The notes beneath the pieces were generated by a model that saw only the letters and a list, made by a program, of their open reading frames with translations, had not been told where the DNA came from and made no database searches. From positions 2,375,089 through 2,420,056 of the forward strand of contig BFEA01000125.1 of assembly GCA_003427395.1 (NCBI GenBank): DNA of 44,968 bases. Direction: 5' to 3'. Every line of letters starts with the position of its first letter. Within the stretch, counting starts at the first letter, position 1. A program made the position numbers and the translations under genes. This document shows, piece by piece, positions 9,779 through 19,256 of this stretch. The stretch comes from Chara braunii. Its lineage: Eukaryota > Streptophyta > Charophyceae > Charales > Characeae.

Positions 9779-9802
9779 ACTCGATTCTTGATGGAATCGA
9801 GT
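9779..9802. repeat. Perfect 9-bp hairpin, sister of 9431-9454
   Basis: ACTCGATTC pairs with GAATCGAGT across a TTGATG loop. The surrounding sequence partly resembles that of the first copy, which suggests an old duplication of about 350 nt. Confidence 0.65.
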
Positions 9803-11330
9803 GAAAGAAGATAGTAGATTAGCTTTTGAGGCCGGGCGAACCGGATTGTGAAGTCGGATCTGGAAGAAGGTTAGTAGGTTTGGAGTTAAAAGTGAGAGTG
9901 AACCTGGACGAGGTTGACGCCAGGAGCATTCACAGAAAGTACCAGGCAAGGGATGTAAGGCCGGCTGCAGCACGGGAGACTTACCTGTTGGCCGGTGTGA
10001 AGCCCAGCTCGCCGGCGAAGGATCGCTCACGTACAGAGAGAGAGGAGGGGGTAGGAGTACGGGAGAGAGGGGGACAGGGACAGAGGCGGCTTGTCTGGTC
10101 AGCCGACGAAGCGGGATGAACCGAAACTCGGACCACAGGGGAAAAAACAGAACGCAACGGAGGGGCCGGTTGTGCTTGTGTAAGCGTGCACTAAAGTGTC
10201 GTGCCCAGTCGTGCCCAACATGTTGGAAAGTGGCAGGGGGTGAGTCACGCAGAAATCAGGGACTTACCTGCTTGCCGGTGCGTTGCTCACCTGGTGGTTG
10301 AAGCTCGCACACCCACGCACAGAGAGAGAGAGAGAGAGAGGGGACTCACCTGGCCGAAGTTGCAGTCGGACTGCTTACTACTGCGGTATACTTGTTGCTG
10401 CTAGTGTGAACGAGAGACTTTGTTTCCCCTGGCGATCGGCAAGGCTAGGGAGTCGCGGGCTGCTGAAGGCGGCTGCTGGTTACCAATGATTGCTACGGAC
10501 TGCGAGGCTGCAGTACCCCTTAGCTGCCCGTGTTGACTCATTGGCCGCCACAACGGTTGCTGCGGATGTTGTGGTCGTCGCCGTTGTATGAAGAGAGACT
10601 CGCCGTGGTGTTGAGCTTTTTGGGAAGTGATGGTTGTTGAACTACTGGGCGTACGACTGTGTGGACTGGCGGTCATTTGACTGCAGCAATCTGCTGCTAT
10701 CGTTGTTCGTGGTGGGGCATATTGCTACTCGTTTTGCCACTGCGTTCTACTACAACAGCGATTGAGCCTGTTGCGGTATTGTGCTGCTTAAGGGGCGGAC
10801 TGTGTGGGAAAGCTGTTGAGGTATAAAAGGGGGGTGGTTGTGGCATCATAGTGAAGTTAACGTAAGAGGGGTTATCGTGGAAACTCGAGAGTTCGTCAGG
10901 GAAGGTTGTCTCAGCGATTAACTTTGGCATTGACAGAGCTGCTACTTGGCCGCCATTGCGGGGCCCTCAGGCATACCAAGGGAATGAGGCCCTCTCCTGA
11001 GAGTTGAGTTGTCCCCTTCTGGTATCTCGAGAGTCTGAAACCCCTCTATCTGTCCTTCTTAGTCAAAGTCTGATCCTGGTTACGAGAGGAAGGCGGCAGG
11101 CGGGATTGCAACCCGTAGGTCCACATCAAGACCTTGTGGGAGGTCAGCCCACCGATTGCGGGAGCTCTGCCGGAGCCTAGGCGAGGCTCTGGAGGCAGGG
11201 AATTGAAAGGTAACCGTTTTTATTCCCTCTATATACCCTGGTATAACCCCTACCTGTACGTCCTGCTACGTTTGACTGAGTATACTGTATGCACCCCTAC
11301 TTTGACTTTGGTTCGACTAACAGGACATAA

Positions 11331-11389
11331 TTCAGGCTAACTAAAGGAATGTGTGCGCAATTCCAGTTTCAGTTTGTTGATTGCCTGAA
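11331..11389. repeat. Inverted repeat TTCAGGC/GCCTGAA ahead of the array
   Basis: A 7-bp perfect inverted repeat with a 45-nt loop. The arms match those of the first array hairpin (GTCAGGC/GCCTGAC), so this may be an expanded or decayed first unit. Confidence 0.4.
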
Positions 11390-11474
11390 CGCAGATTGTG
11401 AACACAAAGGGGTGCATCAGGGGGGAAGGGTGGGTGAAAGGTGGTTTTGCCTGAGGCTGACAGGGTCCTATGGG

Positions 11475-12387
11475 GTCAGGCATGTTCTAAAGTTTGGATG
11501 GCCTGACTGCTGTGTTTCATTTTGCTTGGGGCATCAGGCCGCTCTATAAGTTTAGGTGGCCTGAATGCTTTGGAGGCTGGGAGGTCCCCATAAGTTTGGG
11601 GAGACCCGGTGCTATGGAATTGCTTTGAGAATCAGACAAGTTCCATAATATTGGATGGTCTGATTGCTCTGAATTGTGAGGGTTTGACTGTGGTTGACTT
11701 TTCAGGGGCCAAACCTGTACCATAAGATTGAAGGGTTTGGTTGTCATGTTTGGTTGGGGTTTGTTCTGTTTCTTTTGTTTTGGATCGAGGGGTCTGGGCA
11801 AGTTCATAAGATTGGACGGCTCAACCTCTCCCTGTTTCATTCTGAGGGGATAATTCTCGCTGAGGGCAAGGCATGTCCATAAGATTGGACGGCTTTGGAC
11901 TCATGCCGCACACAATTGGGTCAGAGAAACGAACATGGCAGAGGACCAGATATGTTCCATAAGATTGGATGATCTGGCCCAATGCCTCGCACATGTTGGA
12001 ACCTAAAAGTTAAAAATTTGGCTATATGTTTATATTATTTTATCTATGAACAGGCTAGTCAGGCACGGGTTCCATAAGATTGGATGGTCTGACTATAGCT
12101 TATCACAACTTGAAGAGAGTATAACTAAAAGTATAACTGAAGGTAACCTTGGAAAGGTTGGGCCTTGTTTCTAAGATGAACGGCTGAGTCCTATGTCCAG
12201 CGTTTGAACAGTAAGTTCAGAGAGGTATATATAACCTGGATATTAAACAGTTCAGGGCGACTAAGCCTTGCTTCTAAGAAGAACAGCTTGGTCATATGCC
12301 TAAAAGAAGAGAGAAGTAGTTGTGCAATCTGTTCGTGTATACGCGATGGTTGGGTCAGGCATGCTCCATAAGATTGGATGGCCTGAC
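11475..12387. repeat. Array of about 12 stem-loops with constant loop and covarying stems
   Basis: The loop consensus is TTCCATAAGATTGGATG. Arms (left/right): 11475 GTCAGGC/GCCTGAC; 11531 GCATCAGGCC/GGCCTG-A-ATGC; 11583 GGTC/GACC plus CCC/GGGG; 11630 AATCAGAC/GTCTGATT; 11709 CCAAACC/GGTTTGG; 11787 GGTCTGGGC/GCTCAACC; 11867 CAAGGC/GCTTTG; 11946 CCAGAT/ATCTGG; 12057 AGTCAG/CTGACT; 12155 GGTTGGGCC/GGCTGAGTC; 12259 GACTAAGC/GCTTGGTC; 12354 GTCAGGC/GCCTGAC. The two arms differ between units yet stay complementary, sometimes through G-T pairs, while the loop is nearly fixed. That is the pattern expected of a folded RNA, or of inverted repeats kept matched by another process. Unit spacing runs in three steps, about 50, then about 79, then about 100 nt. 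The strand used is unknown. Confidence 0.85.
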
Positions 12388-12522
12388 TTTACGCCTTATG
12401 TAAGTTGGGTATAATGGGTAACTTGCTGAGAAGACACGAACTATTTATCTGTTAAGTTGACTTGGGGCTGGTGAGAGTACTTACCCTTGTGGTTTGGTAT
12501 TGCATGCGGCTGAGTAAGATTA

Positions 12523-12554
12523 CTACCTGGTTTGAGTTTCAGGTTGACAGGTAG
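12523..12554. repeat. Hairpin CTACCTG/CAGGTAG
   Basis: A perfect 7-8 bp stem with an 18-nt loop unlike the array loop. It follows the array by about 135 nt. Confidence 0.55.
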
Positions 12555-12671
12555 TTGCTTTAGGGGCTCGCCACGTGCTAGAGTGATAGGAGTTAGTTCA
12601 ATTCCTGCATTTTCTGAGCTTAGTTTTTACTTAGATCAATTCTCGCATTTTCTGAGGTCTTTTGTTATACT

Positions 12672-13008
12672 TGGCTTTGTATAAATTTTGATAAGCTACT
12701 TTCTCTACGAGAAACGCTGTCGAAATTTCTACAAATCCAGGGAGTTAGTCGATTCTTGGCCTTCCAAAGTTCAACTTGTCTAAAGTTCATATATGGCCTA
12801 GTAAAAATCTGGGAATTCTCATGTTCTAAATGGAGTGCTGCCCAAATTTTTGCTAATTCAGGGAGTTAGACAGAATTGGACTTTGAAAAGTCAACGACTA
12901 TTTTTTCTTTCATAAGCGGGCTGATACAAATTCTGAAAAGACACTTTTCCTACGGGAAGCGCTGTCGAAATTTTCTTGATTTAGAGAAGTTAGATTACAT
13001 TTTGACAG
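12672..13008. repeat. Three diverged ~122-nt tandem units
   Basis: Each unit has TCTACGAGAAACGCTGTCGA-like sequence (12704, 12826, 12948) followed by AAATTT, a -TTCAGGGAGTTAG- block and a TTGAAAAGTCAA-like tail. The GCTG marker recurs at 12716, 12837 and 12961. No frame is conserved across the units. Confidence 0.6.
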
Positions 13009-13238
13009 GTGGCGATTCTGGCAATCCACCCTGAATAGGGGAGATTCTGCGTTTAGTCTACCTTTGTTTTGACACTGGATTAGAGGTAGGTCTGGACTTG
13101 GTTGGCAGATAACCTTGAGTGAAGATGTGCTATGGAGGTTCATCCCCCATATGTTGATAACTTAGTTGGGCATTGACCTGTCTCATGGTACAGGCTTTTC
13201 TTGGACGTTCGATTCAGGATTTGGGCTAGCCTCAGCTT

Positions 13239-13277
13239 GATCCTATAAGGATCATCTTCTGTTATCACTGATAACAG
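13239..13277. repeat. Two adjacent perfect inverted repeats
   Basis: GATCCT-ATA-AGGATC at 13239-13253, and CTGTTATCA-C-TGATAACAG at 13259-13277. The second is almost a pure palindrome (one-base centre) and could extrude as a cruciform or bind a dimeric protein. Confidence 0.65.
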
Positions 13278-13818
13278 GTCGGTTGCTGATTCGTCGGTCT
13301 ACGACTCAATTCCAACTCACTCTCCATACCCAACCTAAAAGGCTTTAGCCCTGGTGACTTTACTGTTTGTTAAGGGTTTCACCCGGACTTTTATTGAATG
13401 GTCATTTAACAAAGGTACTGAGTATTTAATTATGGTTGGTTGGATAGGGGATTGGGGCTTGCATGACTAAAGCGAAGGGGTATGAGTGCGGAGACTGGTT
13501 GGGGTTGACTCCGTGTAGTGCGTCGATTCTTTGATGTGATTGCAGGTAGGTCCTGTGACTCGGATTTTGGATTTGGGTTGCCTGCGATCTCATATATGTA
13601 CTTATGGCTGTGAGAAGTCCCACTGTGCCTGTGAGAAGTGATCGTCGCAACTCTATCTCCCCTATGTGTGTATGCTTGGGTGTATTTACTGTGGGGTTCA
13701 CGAGGCCTAAGGGGGTCCGTACTAAAGACATACTCAAATGGTAAGACCGAGATGGGCACAAGGAAAATTTCCTCTTAGTCTTGCTGCTCCTTAGGGGTTT
13801 TCTTAGTCGGACGTTGGT

Positions 13819-13866
13819 CCTGGGTTGGGATTCAAGGTCCTTGTCCAGGACATCCCAAGCCCTAGG
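13819..13866. repeat. Two-stem hairpin
   Basis: The outer stem CCTGGG-TTGGGA pairs with TCCCAA-G-CCCTAGG. The inner hairpin is GTCCT-TGTCC-AGGAC at 13837-13851. Confidence 0.5.
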
Positions 13867-13970
13867 CCCTGCAGAGGAGGGACCCCCCCCTCGCGCAGAG
13901 CCTATTTGCACTGCCCGTCGAGACACCCAACCCTGAAGGCGGAGGTGCCGCGAGGGCCGAACGGCATGTC

Positions 13971-14054
13971 CTTCAGTTGTTCAATATCGTGAGGGGTAAC
14001 CCCCCCGCGATATATTCCTTCAGCCATTCAATATCGCGAGGCCGGGGCCGCGAT
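13971..14054. repeat. Tandem pair of GC-rich hairpins, 48-nt period
   Basis: CCTTCAGTTGTTCAATATCG (about 13970) and CCTTCAGCCATTCAATATCG (about 14018) each start a unit. Unit 1 folds ATATCG-TG-GGGG with CCCC-CG-CGATAT (13984-14013). Unit 2 folds ATCGCG-A-GGCC with GGCC-CGCGAT (14033-14054). Confidence 0.65.
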
Positions 14055-14344
14055 CACCACGTATGACTGACATCGATGGTTGGTATGAGACTGGCTAGCA
14101 GCCGCGCGGTTTATGTTAAAATCCTGCGCGCGCCGCTTCACCACCCCAACGTCTAAAAGTTATGGGATCGCGGGGCTCGCACGTAGGCGTGAACGCTTGG
14201 GATTATTGTAGGCCGCGGACACCACTTAAGGAGGGGGAGGGTACCCCAAAGGTCATGACCCCGGTTGGAACAAAGTGGATCCTCGGCCTATTCGCTTGCT
14301 TTTTTGAGTCTTCATGGTTGGACGTTATAGTCCGTGGCAGCCGT

Positions 14345-14580
14345 CAAAGTCAAACCCCTTGACTTTGCCCAGGCCCGGAGTATGACTCACCTCCAGGGCC
14401 GTAAGAAACGACTGTCAGCACAAGTGTGGACCTGTGTATCACCCATTCTGCACAGAGTGCAGAAAAGTGTGTGTGGTCTTCAACCGCCCATGGCGGTTGT
14501 CCAGCGTCGAGAGATTAACCCTCAAGGCGCGTGTCAGCCGACACTTGAGTGTCGAATGCGACCCTCGAGATTAACGAGGG
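14345..14580. repeat. Row of six consecutive hairpins
   Basis: CAAAGTCAA/TTGACTTTG (14345-14367); GGCCC/GGGCC (14372-14400); CTGCAC/GTGCAG with AGA loop (14448-14462); CAACCGCC/GGCGGTTG with CAT loop (14481-14499); GTGTC/GACAC flanked by CTCAA/TTGAG (14521-14549); CCCTCG/CGAGGG (14562-14580), extendable by ATGCG/CGCAT. Six stems in 236 nt leave little unpaired sequence, as in a structured RNA. Confidence 0.7.
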
Positions 14581-15152
14581 CCGCATGATTATGGGCACTA
14601 CGTAGTACGCCATCATTGCGACTGCTTGCGTACGTTGCATTGCGAGTCGATATGAGTTAGCCCAGCGTCCGTGCGGTCTTATACTGAGTTTCGCGCGCGG
14701 CGCCTATCCGATTCGGGGAGTTATGGGACGGCTACTGAAGGGACTGGGAGTGTTGTCGCGTTGTTCGATGTGTGTGTGTGTGTGTGTGCATTTTATTTTT
14801 TTGTGTTCGTAAAGTGGTGCGCGCGTGATGTGTGGGATGCGTCCTAGTCGACCGACGTCGAGCCGCGCTTGGGACTTCAGCCCCCCAGGATGTCGATTCG
14901 CATGCGGGTCCGACAGGCGTATTACCGCACGTACCCCCTATGCTACAGCGAAAGAGAAACGCCCTCGGCTGGTCCACCTCTGCGATTGCAACAGAGTAAC
15001 TTTCGTACTGTGGACTGGTAGCTCGGCGGGGATACGCCCACCGAAGGGAGGTGACAACTTTCGTACGATGAAGGTAAGTTGTGCCTCGCGTAGGCCCTAT
15101 CCTGTCGTAGGGGTTCGCGAGAGGTATGGCTGGTGCACTCGGCCGGAGCGGC

Positions 15153-15948
15153 CTAAGGAAACTTCATTTGTGTGTTCACGACGAGGTTGGTCCAACTCCT
15201 GCGTGACACGGCCGAGAGGGTCCCGCGCTGCCACGTGCGGTGTCGGACCGATGCGCTCAACACCGTGGACTCATGAGGGGTTGCCCGGTGAATTTTGACA
15301 ATCTGATACACGATCTCGGGCCACGGACGCGTGTCATGTGCCGCTAAATTCCTACGAAGGGCGGTTTTAATCGTACGGTTGACATTTTCGGCCAACCCGT
15401 TTGACTGAGACACGTGGGGCGCCGTATGTCGAAGCGTGATGCCCCTTCGGGCGAGCAGTTTATCTACTTCGCCTTTGTATTCGGACCCATTGTCGGTCAG
15501 AATTTCTTCCGTATCTAGATGGGTATAGAGGAACCGATCGATGTACGTGGCTATTTCGGCGGCCTTGCAGGTCTTGCAGGGGTAGACTTCGATGTACTTG
15601 GGAAAATGATCTATTAATACTAAAAGGATAAAATGTTCACAGCGGTTTAGGTTAGGTGGCACGTCAATATCTGTTGTGTCCATACTGACTCGCTGGAAGG
15701 GGCGTTCTACTTCCGTTGGTACTATCGTGTTCGGTCCCCGTATTGGGGCGCGATCAGCGGCACAGACCAGGCAGTTGGCGACAACGTATCTGACATCATC
15801 TCGTATATTGGACCAGAACCATCGGTTTTGGTCTATAGTTGCCTCCGTGACACATATCGCGAAGTGAGCGGCCTGCTCTTCGTGAGCAGATCGGGTCCAA
15901 TCATATCTCTGGAATGGATGAGGAACGGTCAGCCACGAAACTATCCCT
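15153..15948 (-). pseudogene. Ty3/Gypsy integrase: zinc domain and catalytic core
   Basis: Integrase joins retrotransposon DNA to the host chromosome. The frame shows the HHCC zinc domain (His codons at 15882-15884 and 15864-15866; Cys codons at 15771-15773 and 15762-15764). After it come MDTTDIDVPP with the first catalytic Asp, LTDNGSEYKG with the second Asp, and SQSNGLAENVNRTIK with the catalytic Glu. It then reaches an STG-like segment (THESTVLS type) and degenerates to a stop at 15153. No ATG is needed because this is part of a polyprotein. A one-base loss near 15950, in an A-run, separates it from the preceding domain. The usual C-terminal domain does not follow directly; a similar one lies at 7260-8105. 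Confidence 0.9.
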
Positions 15949-16486
15949 AAGTTTTACGCTTCTCCAAATGACCGTTGATCCATCGATAGTCCCGAGATCT
16001 CTCGGTAGCCCTACGTCTGTCATGTTTGGTGAGGTGACCCAAGGATAATCCCGCTAATTTAGCTAATAAAATTTTATCCGTCCAAACCTCCGTTCGACGG
16101 TATTTCTCATCATATTCAGGTCCGTCCGTTCGGGCGGTCTCGAATCGAACCCTTGTGGGAAGTTTGGTCGTTCTACACAGGGTGCACCTCCCCTCCTTGC
16201 TACTCGTCCGATAGCGAACGCAGCCCCCGTGCGCACGATTGATACACGTGGCACATTCTACCCACTCGACAAACCCGGTTTCGAAAGGATGACAGTCAAC
16301 CCCATAAACCCGTGCAATACATGTGCAAAAATAACAGAATTTATCGGGGAGGGTGGCAAAGAAGGCGGAGGAGGTGAGAGGGGCAGAATTAGTAGGAGAA
16401 GAGGGGGTCGCAGAGACGGGTGGGGTAGTCATGATGGCAGAGAGGGAGAGATGGGACTGAATCGCAGAAAATTGACTCCCTGTCAC
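15949..16486 (-). pseudogene. Pol inter-domain region with PHD-like zinc finger
   Basis: This frame continues the RNase H register after one TAA (16487-16489). Counting from 16486, residues 51-104 hold C51-x2-C54, then W75 and C78-x2-C81-x4-H86-x2-C89-x11-C101-x2-C104. This is a C4HC3 arrangement like a PHD finger, although the C54-C78 gap is slightly long and the C89-C101 gap slightly short. PHD fingers commonly read histone H3 tails. A finger between RNase H and the integrase zinc domain could guide chromatin targeting (inference). It is additional to the HHCC domain, which is present downstream. A RING-like or other cross-braced finger is the main alternative. Confidence 0.65.
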
Positions 16487-17216
16487 TTACTCCTTTGACA
16501 GGATCTCCACTTGGCCGTAGCGAGGTCCGTTCTCCTTCTTTGGTTCGTTCCACAGAATCACCTCCTCATTTTTCGGAACCTTCTCAGACCGGTGCAGTCG
16601 TGTCAATCCGTCTGCATTCTCGTGTCTTTCATGTTTCTGGTGTCGAATGTCAAAGTCCATGCTCTGCAGCACCGTTGCGCATTGCCCGATCATGCCCGAG
16701 TAATCCTTAGATTTCTTTAGGGCTAGCAGAGGCTCATGATCGGTTACCAATGTGAACTTCCGCCCGTACAAGTAAGCTCGAAAGTGACTGATTCCCCAAA
16801 GAGCCATGTAGCATTCTCCTGTTGGAGCGGCGTAGTTACGCTTGCAGGCGGGTACCGATTTGGACGCATACTCTACCACGTTCTCAAGTCCGCTTGGTCC
16901 CACTTGGGCCAAGATCGCCGAAATTACCTCTGACTGCCAATCAGTAATGAGGACAAAAGGCTTTTTGGGATCTGGCCTTATAAGGACTGGGGCCGAGATG
17001 AGGGCGGCCTTGAGTTCCGAAAACGCTCGATCACACTCCGGCGTCCAGATCAACGGCTGGTCCTTTCGCAGCAGATTCGTGAGGGGTCCTGCAATCGCCG
17101 CGAAGCCCTTGATAAACCTTCGGTAGTACGAGGCCAGACCCAGAAAGGCGCGAACCTGCGTAATAGTCGTAGGCACCGGTGCATCTCTGACAGCTGCCAC
17201 CTTCTGTGGCTCCGGT
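16487..17216 (-). pseudogene. RNase H domain of Gypsy Pol
   Basis: The frame begins FRPEPQKVAAVRDAP just after the RT stop, one base out of register. It continues FLGLASYYRRFI, the typical RT-RNase H connector. Counting from the codon at 17200, the catalytic acids are D87 (TDWQSE), E129 (PTGECYMALW), D154 (VTDHEPL) and D197 (NADGLTR), so the full DEDD set is present. RNase H removes the RNA strand during reverse transcription. The domain ends at a TAA, but the same frame runs on into the PHD-like region. Confidence 0.92.
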
Positions 17217-18611
17217 CTAAAGTCCCTGGTCTGTTACCACGTGTCCTAGGAAGGAAATGGTGGTAAGGAAAAACTGACACTTCTCAAACGCCACCTTGAA
17301 ACCAGCATCTCGTAACGCATGCAACGCCCATTCGATGTGTTGCACATGCCCTTCGTAGGAACTCGAATACACCAAAATGTCATCCATGTACACAATCACG
17401 CAGTAGTTAATGATACTCTGCACCAGACGAGTCTTCCGCACAAAGTTTTGAAAGACCATGTTCATGGCTCGCTGGAAAGTTGCGGGAGCATTGCAGATGC
17501 CCATCGAACACCGGATCCACTGCCACGTACCTTCGAAGAGTACGAATGCAGTCTTCGGGCGATCCTCTTCTCGAACAAGAAGATTATGGAACCCATGGCG
17601 AACATCAAACTTGCTAAAAAATCGAGCACTCCCAATCGCATCCAACAACTTGTAATCCCGGGGGAGAGGGTACACATCCTTGATCGTGATATCATTCAAC
17701 TTTCGATAATCGATGCAAATGCGAATTCGTCCGGCCTTTTTAGGCATAATCACTACGGGAAAATACCATAGTCCTATAGCGGGTTCGATCCATCCATTAG
17801 CTTCGAATTCTTTGATCCGTTGAAAAGCGGCCGCTCGTTGAGCTGGTGAGTACCTATAAGGAACGCAGCTAATGGGTGGATGCTCCCCCGTGAGAATGGC
17901 ATGTTCAATCACGTTAGTTAGGCCGATATCATTATCGCGCACAGTCAATACTTCCACGTAGCCATTCAAAACATTAATTAGCGATTTTTGGAGTTCGGTG
18001 AGGACGTGGTTTGGGAGGAAGATTGTCGGTCGTCCAGGGATCTGAAGAGATATGTCGACCCAATCAGCCGGCCTTTCCCGTCGCTCATGGACACTAGAAA
18101 AAACGGAACTACTGGTGCGAACAGAGAAGACAGTCGCAATCATCTGTGATTCAGCAGGGTTGATCATTTTGGTTTTCTTGGCTTCGGCATCAGCCTCTGA
18201 ACCGGCCGATGTTTTTTCCACAGTTAGTCCTGTTAGATTCGCCATTTTCTGTATCAGATTGGGTACGTTGCCTACCCGTGCTTCGGCCTCTTGTTTGATC
18301 AAGGCGATGGTCGCTCCCATTGTTAGCAAAGATCTTGGTGGGAAAACAGAAACATCCACATATTGTTATGTCTATTGGTAGCGTGCTCGTAAGGAAAGTG
18401 CTCCCTCGTACAAGGTGCGAGGGGGTTCCAAATCATCTGCTAGGTCGGATACTTGCAGGATGGGTTCCCCAAGGAGGGTTGAAGGACTGATCCGGGTTTC
18501 CAGAGGCACGAGCGGGCCGTCTTTCGAATCCACGTGGAAGCTTCGGGCGGTTCTGGGGCACACTCGAAACTCTTCGGGGATTTCGTGCTCGAAAAGTTTG
18601 ACCAGGTGTTT
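17217..18611 (-). pseudogene. Reverse transcriptase of Ty3/Gypsy Pol
   Basis: The open part 18359-17217 (380 codons) holds PKKAGRIRICIDYRKLND, FFSKFDVRHGF (catalytic D252), MGICNAPATFQRAMN, VYMDDILVY (D326, D327) and FLGHVVTDQGL, the canonical RT motif order. It copies element RNA into DNA. Upstream, 18611-18360 stays in the same frame as protease, interrupted by TAG and TAA at about 18363-18371. The 3' end stops at TAG, where a +1 shift is needed to enter RNase H. All catalytic residues are intact, so decay appears recent and caused by point changes. Confidence 0.95.
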
Positions 18612-19256
18612 TCATTCATCCTCACTAGGCATTTCTTCTTCATACACCTGTTCCCCGATTCCGCTACAGATGTCCGAGGAAGAAGGTTCTTCAGGATCGA
18701 GGCCTTGAATCTTCCCTACTTGGGAAGAGTTAGGAGTTCGTTTTACCGTCCAGGTGGAAATCCACAAAGGGACAGTCTGAGGCTTTCCCCCAGTTTGCGT
18801 GAGCACCAGTTGCTTGGAGTCGAAATGCAGACGAGCACCTACCGCCATCGCCCAAGGTAATCCTAACAACACAGAATAGGAGCGCACATCTATTACTAGT
18901 GCGTTAACAAGGACGTGTACTCGTCCGACCTTCACAGCCACATTCTCGAGAATACCCACGATGTTCATCGCTTCCTCGTCGATAGAGACATAATTGTCTT
19001 TGCCAGATTGAGGAAGAATGGATCCGAGTCGTCCTGTTTTTCTTACTGTTTCTAAAGATATGGCCACTGCGGAAGACCCAGTATCGATAAGGGCGTTAAA
19101 CGGTTTGGCCCAAACTTCACAATCGCACTCAGCGCTTTTCCACAACACTGGTCGAGCTCGTACGAAGTGATCCTTCTCTACCAACGAAATCGCAGTTACT
19201 CGTGCTGCTTCGGGTTCACCTGTTTCAGGTGCAGGTGGCGCAACACCCTCGCCTCC
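18612..19256 (-). pseudogene. Retroviral-type aspartic protease
   Basis: ALIDTGSSAVAIS carries the catalytic D-T-G triad at residues 34-36 of the frame that starts at 19184. SVLLGLPWAMAVG further on matches the conserved flap/LLG region. The protease would process Gag-Pol. The frame is the same as RT and is closed by a TGA after an acidic tail (EEEMPSEDE) at 18612. Upstream it runs to a TAA at 19257, which separates it from the start of the pol frame. Confidence 0.9.

Larger units (their letters stand above)
8106..15152. other. Hairpin-rich non-coding insert between integrase pieces
   Basis: About 7 kb separate the integrase core from an integrase C-terminal-like ORF. No frame here carries a recognisable protein. 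The segment is full of short, often perfect inverted repeats (7-13 bp stems). Examples are AAGGCC/GGCCTT at 8628-8643, the pair at 9431-9454 and 9779-9802, the array at 11475-12387, 13259-13277, 13984-14054 and 14345-14580. It also holds a U6-like copy (8676-8768), a (GA)n run (10321-10340) and a (TG)n run (about 14768-14787). A candidate Gypsy-type edge, TGTTACGGAGG, starts at about 8315, but no matching far end or target duplication was found. It could be a nested non-autonomous element or a structured untranslated region. Confidence 0.55.

Noticed and set aside
11475-12387. CRISPR-like array (regular repeats with varying flanks)
   Set aside because: Repeats are imperfect, spacing drifts from 50 to 110 nt, and the variable parts are complementary stem arms, not spacers. 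The context is eukaryotic and there are no cas genes.
15947-16486. PHD-like finger as merely the HHCC integrase zinc domain
   Set aside because: A proper H-x17-H and C-x2-C set is present further downstream at 15762-15884, so this finger is additional.
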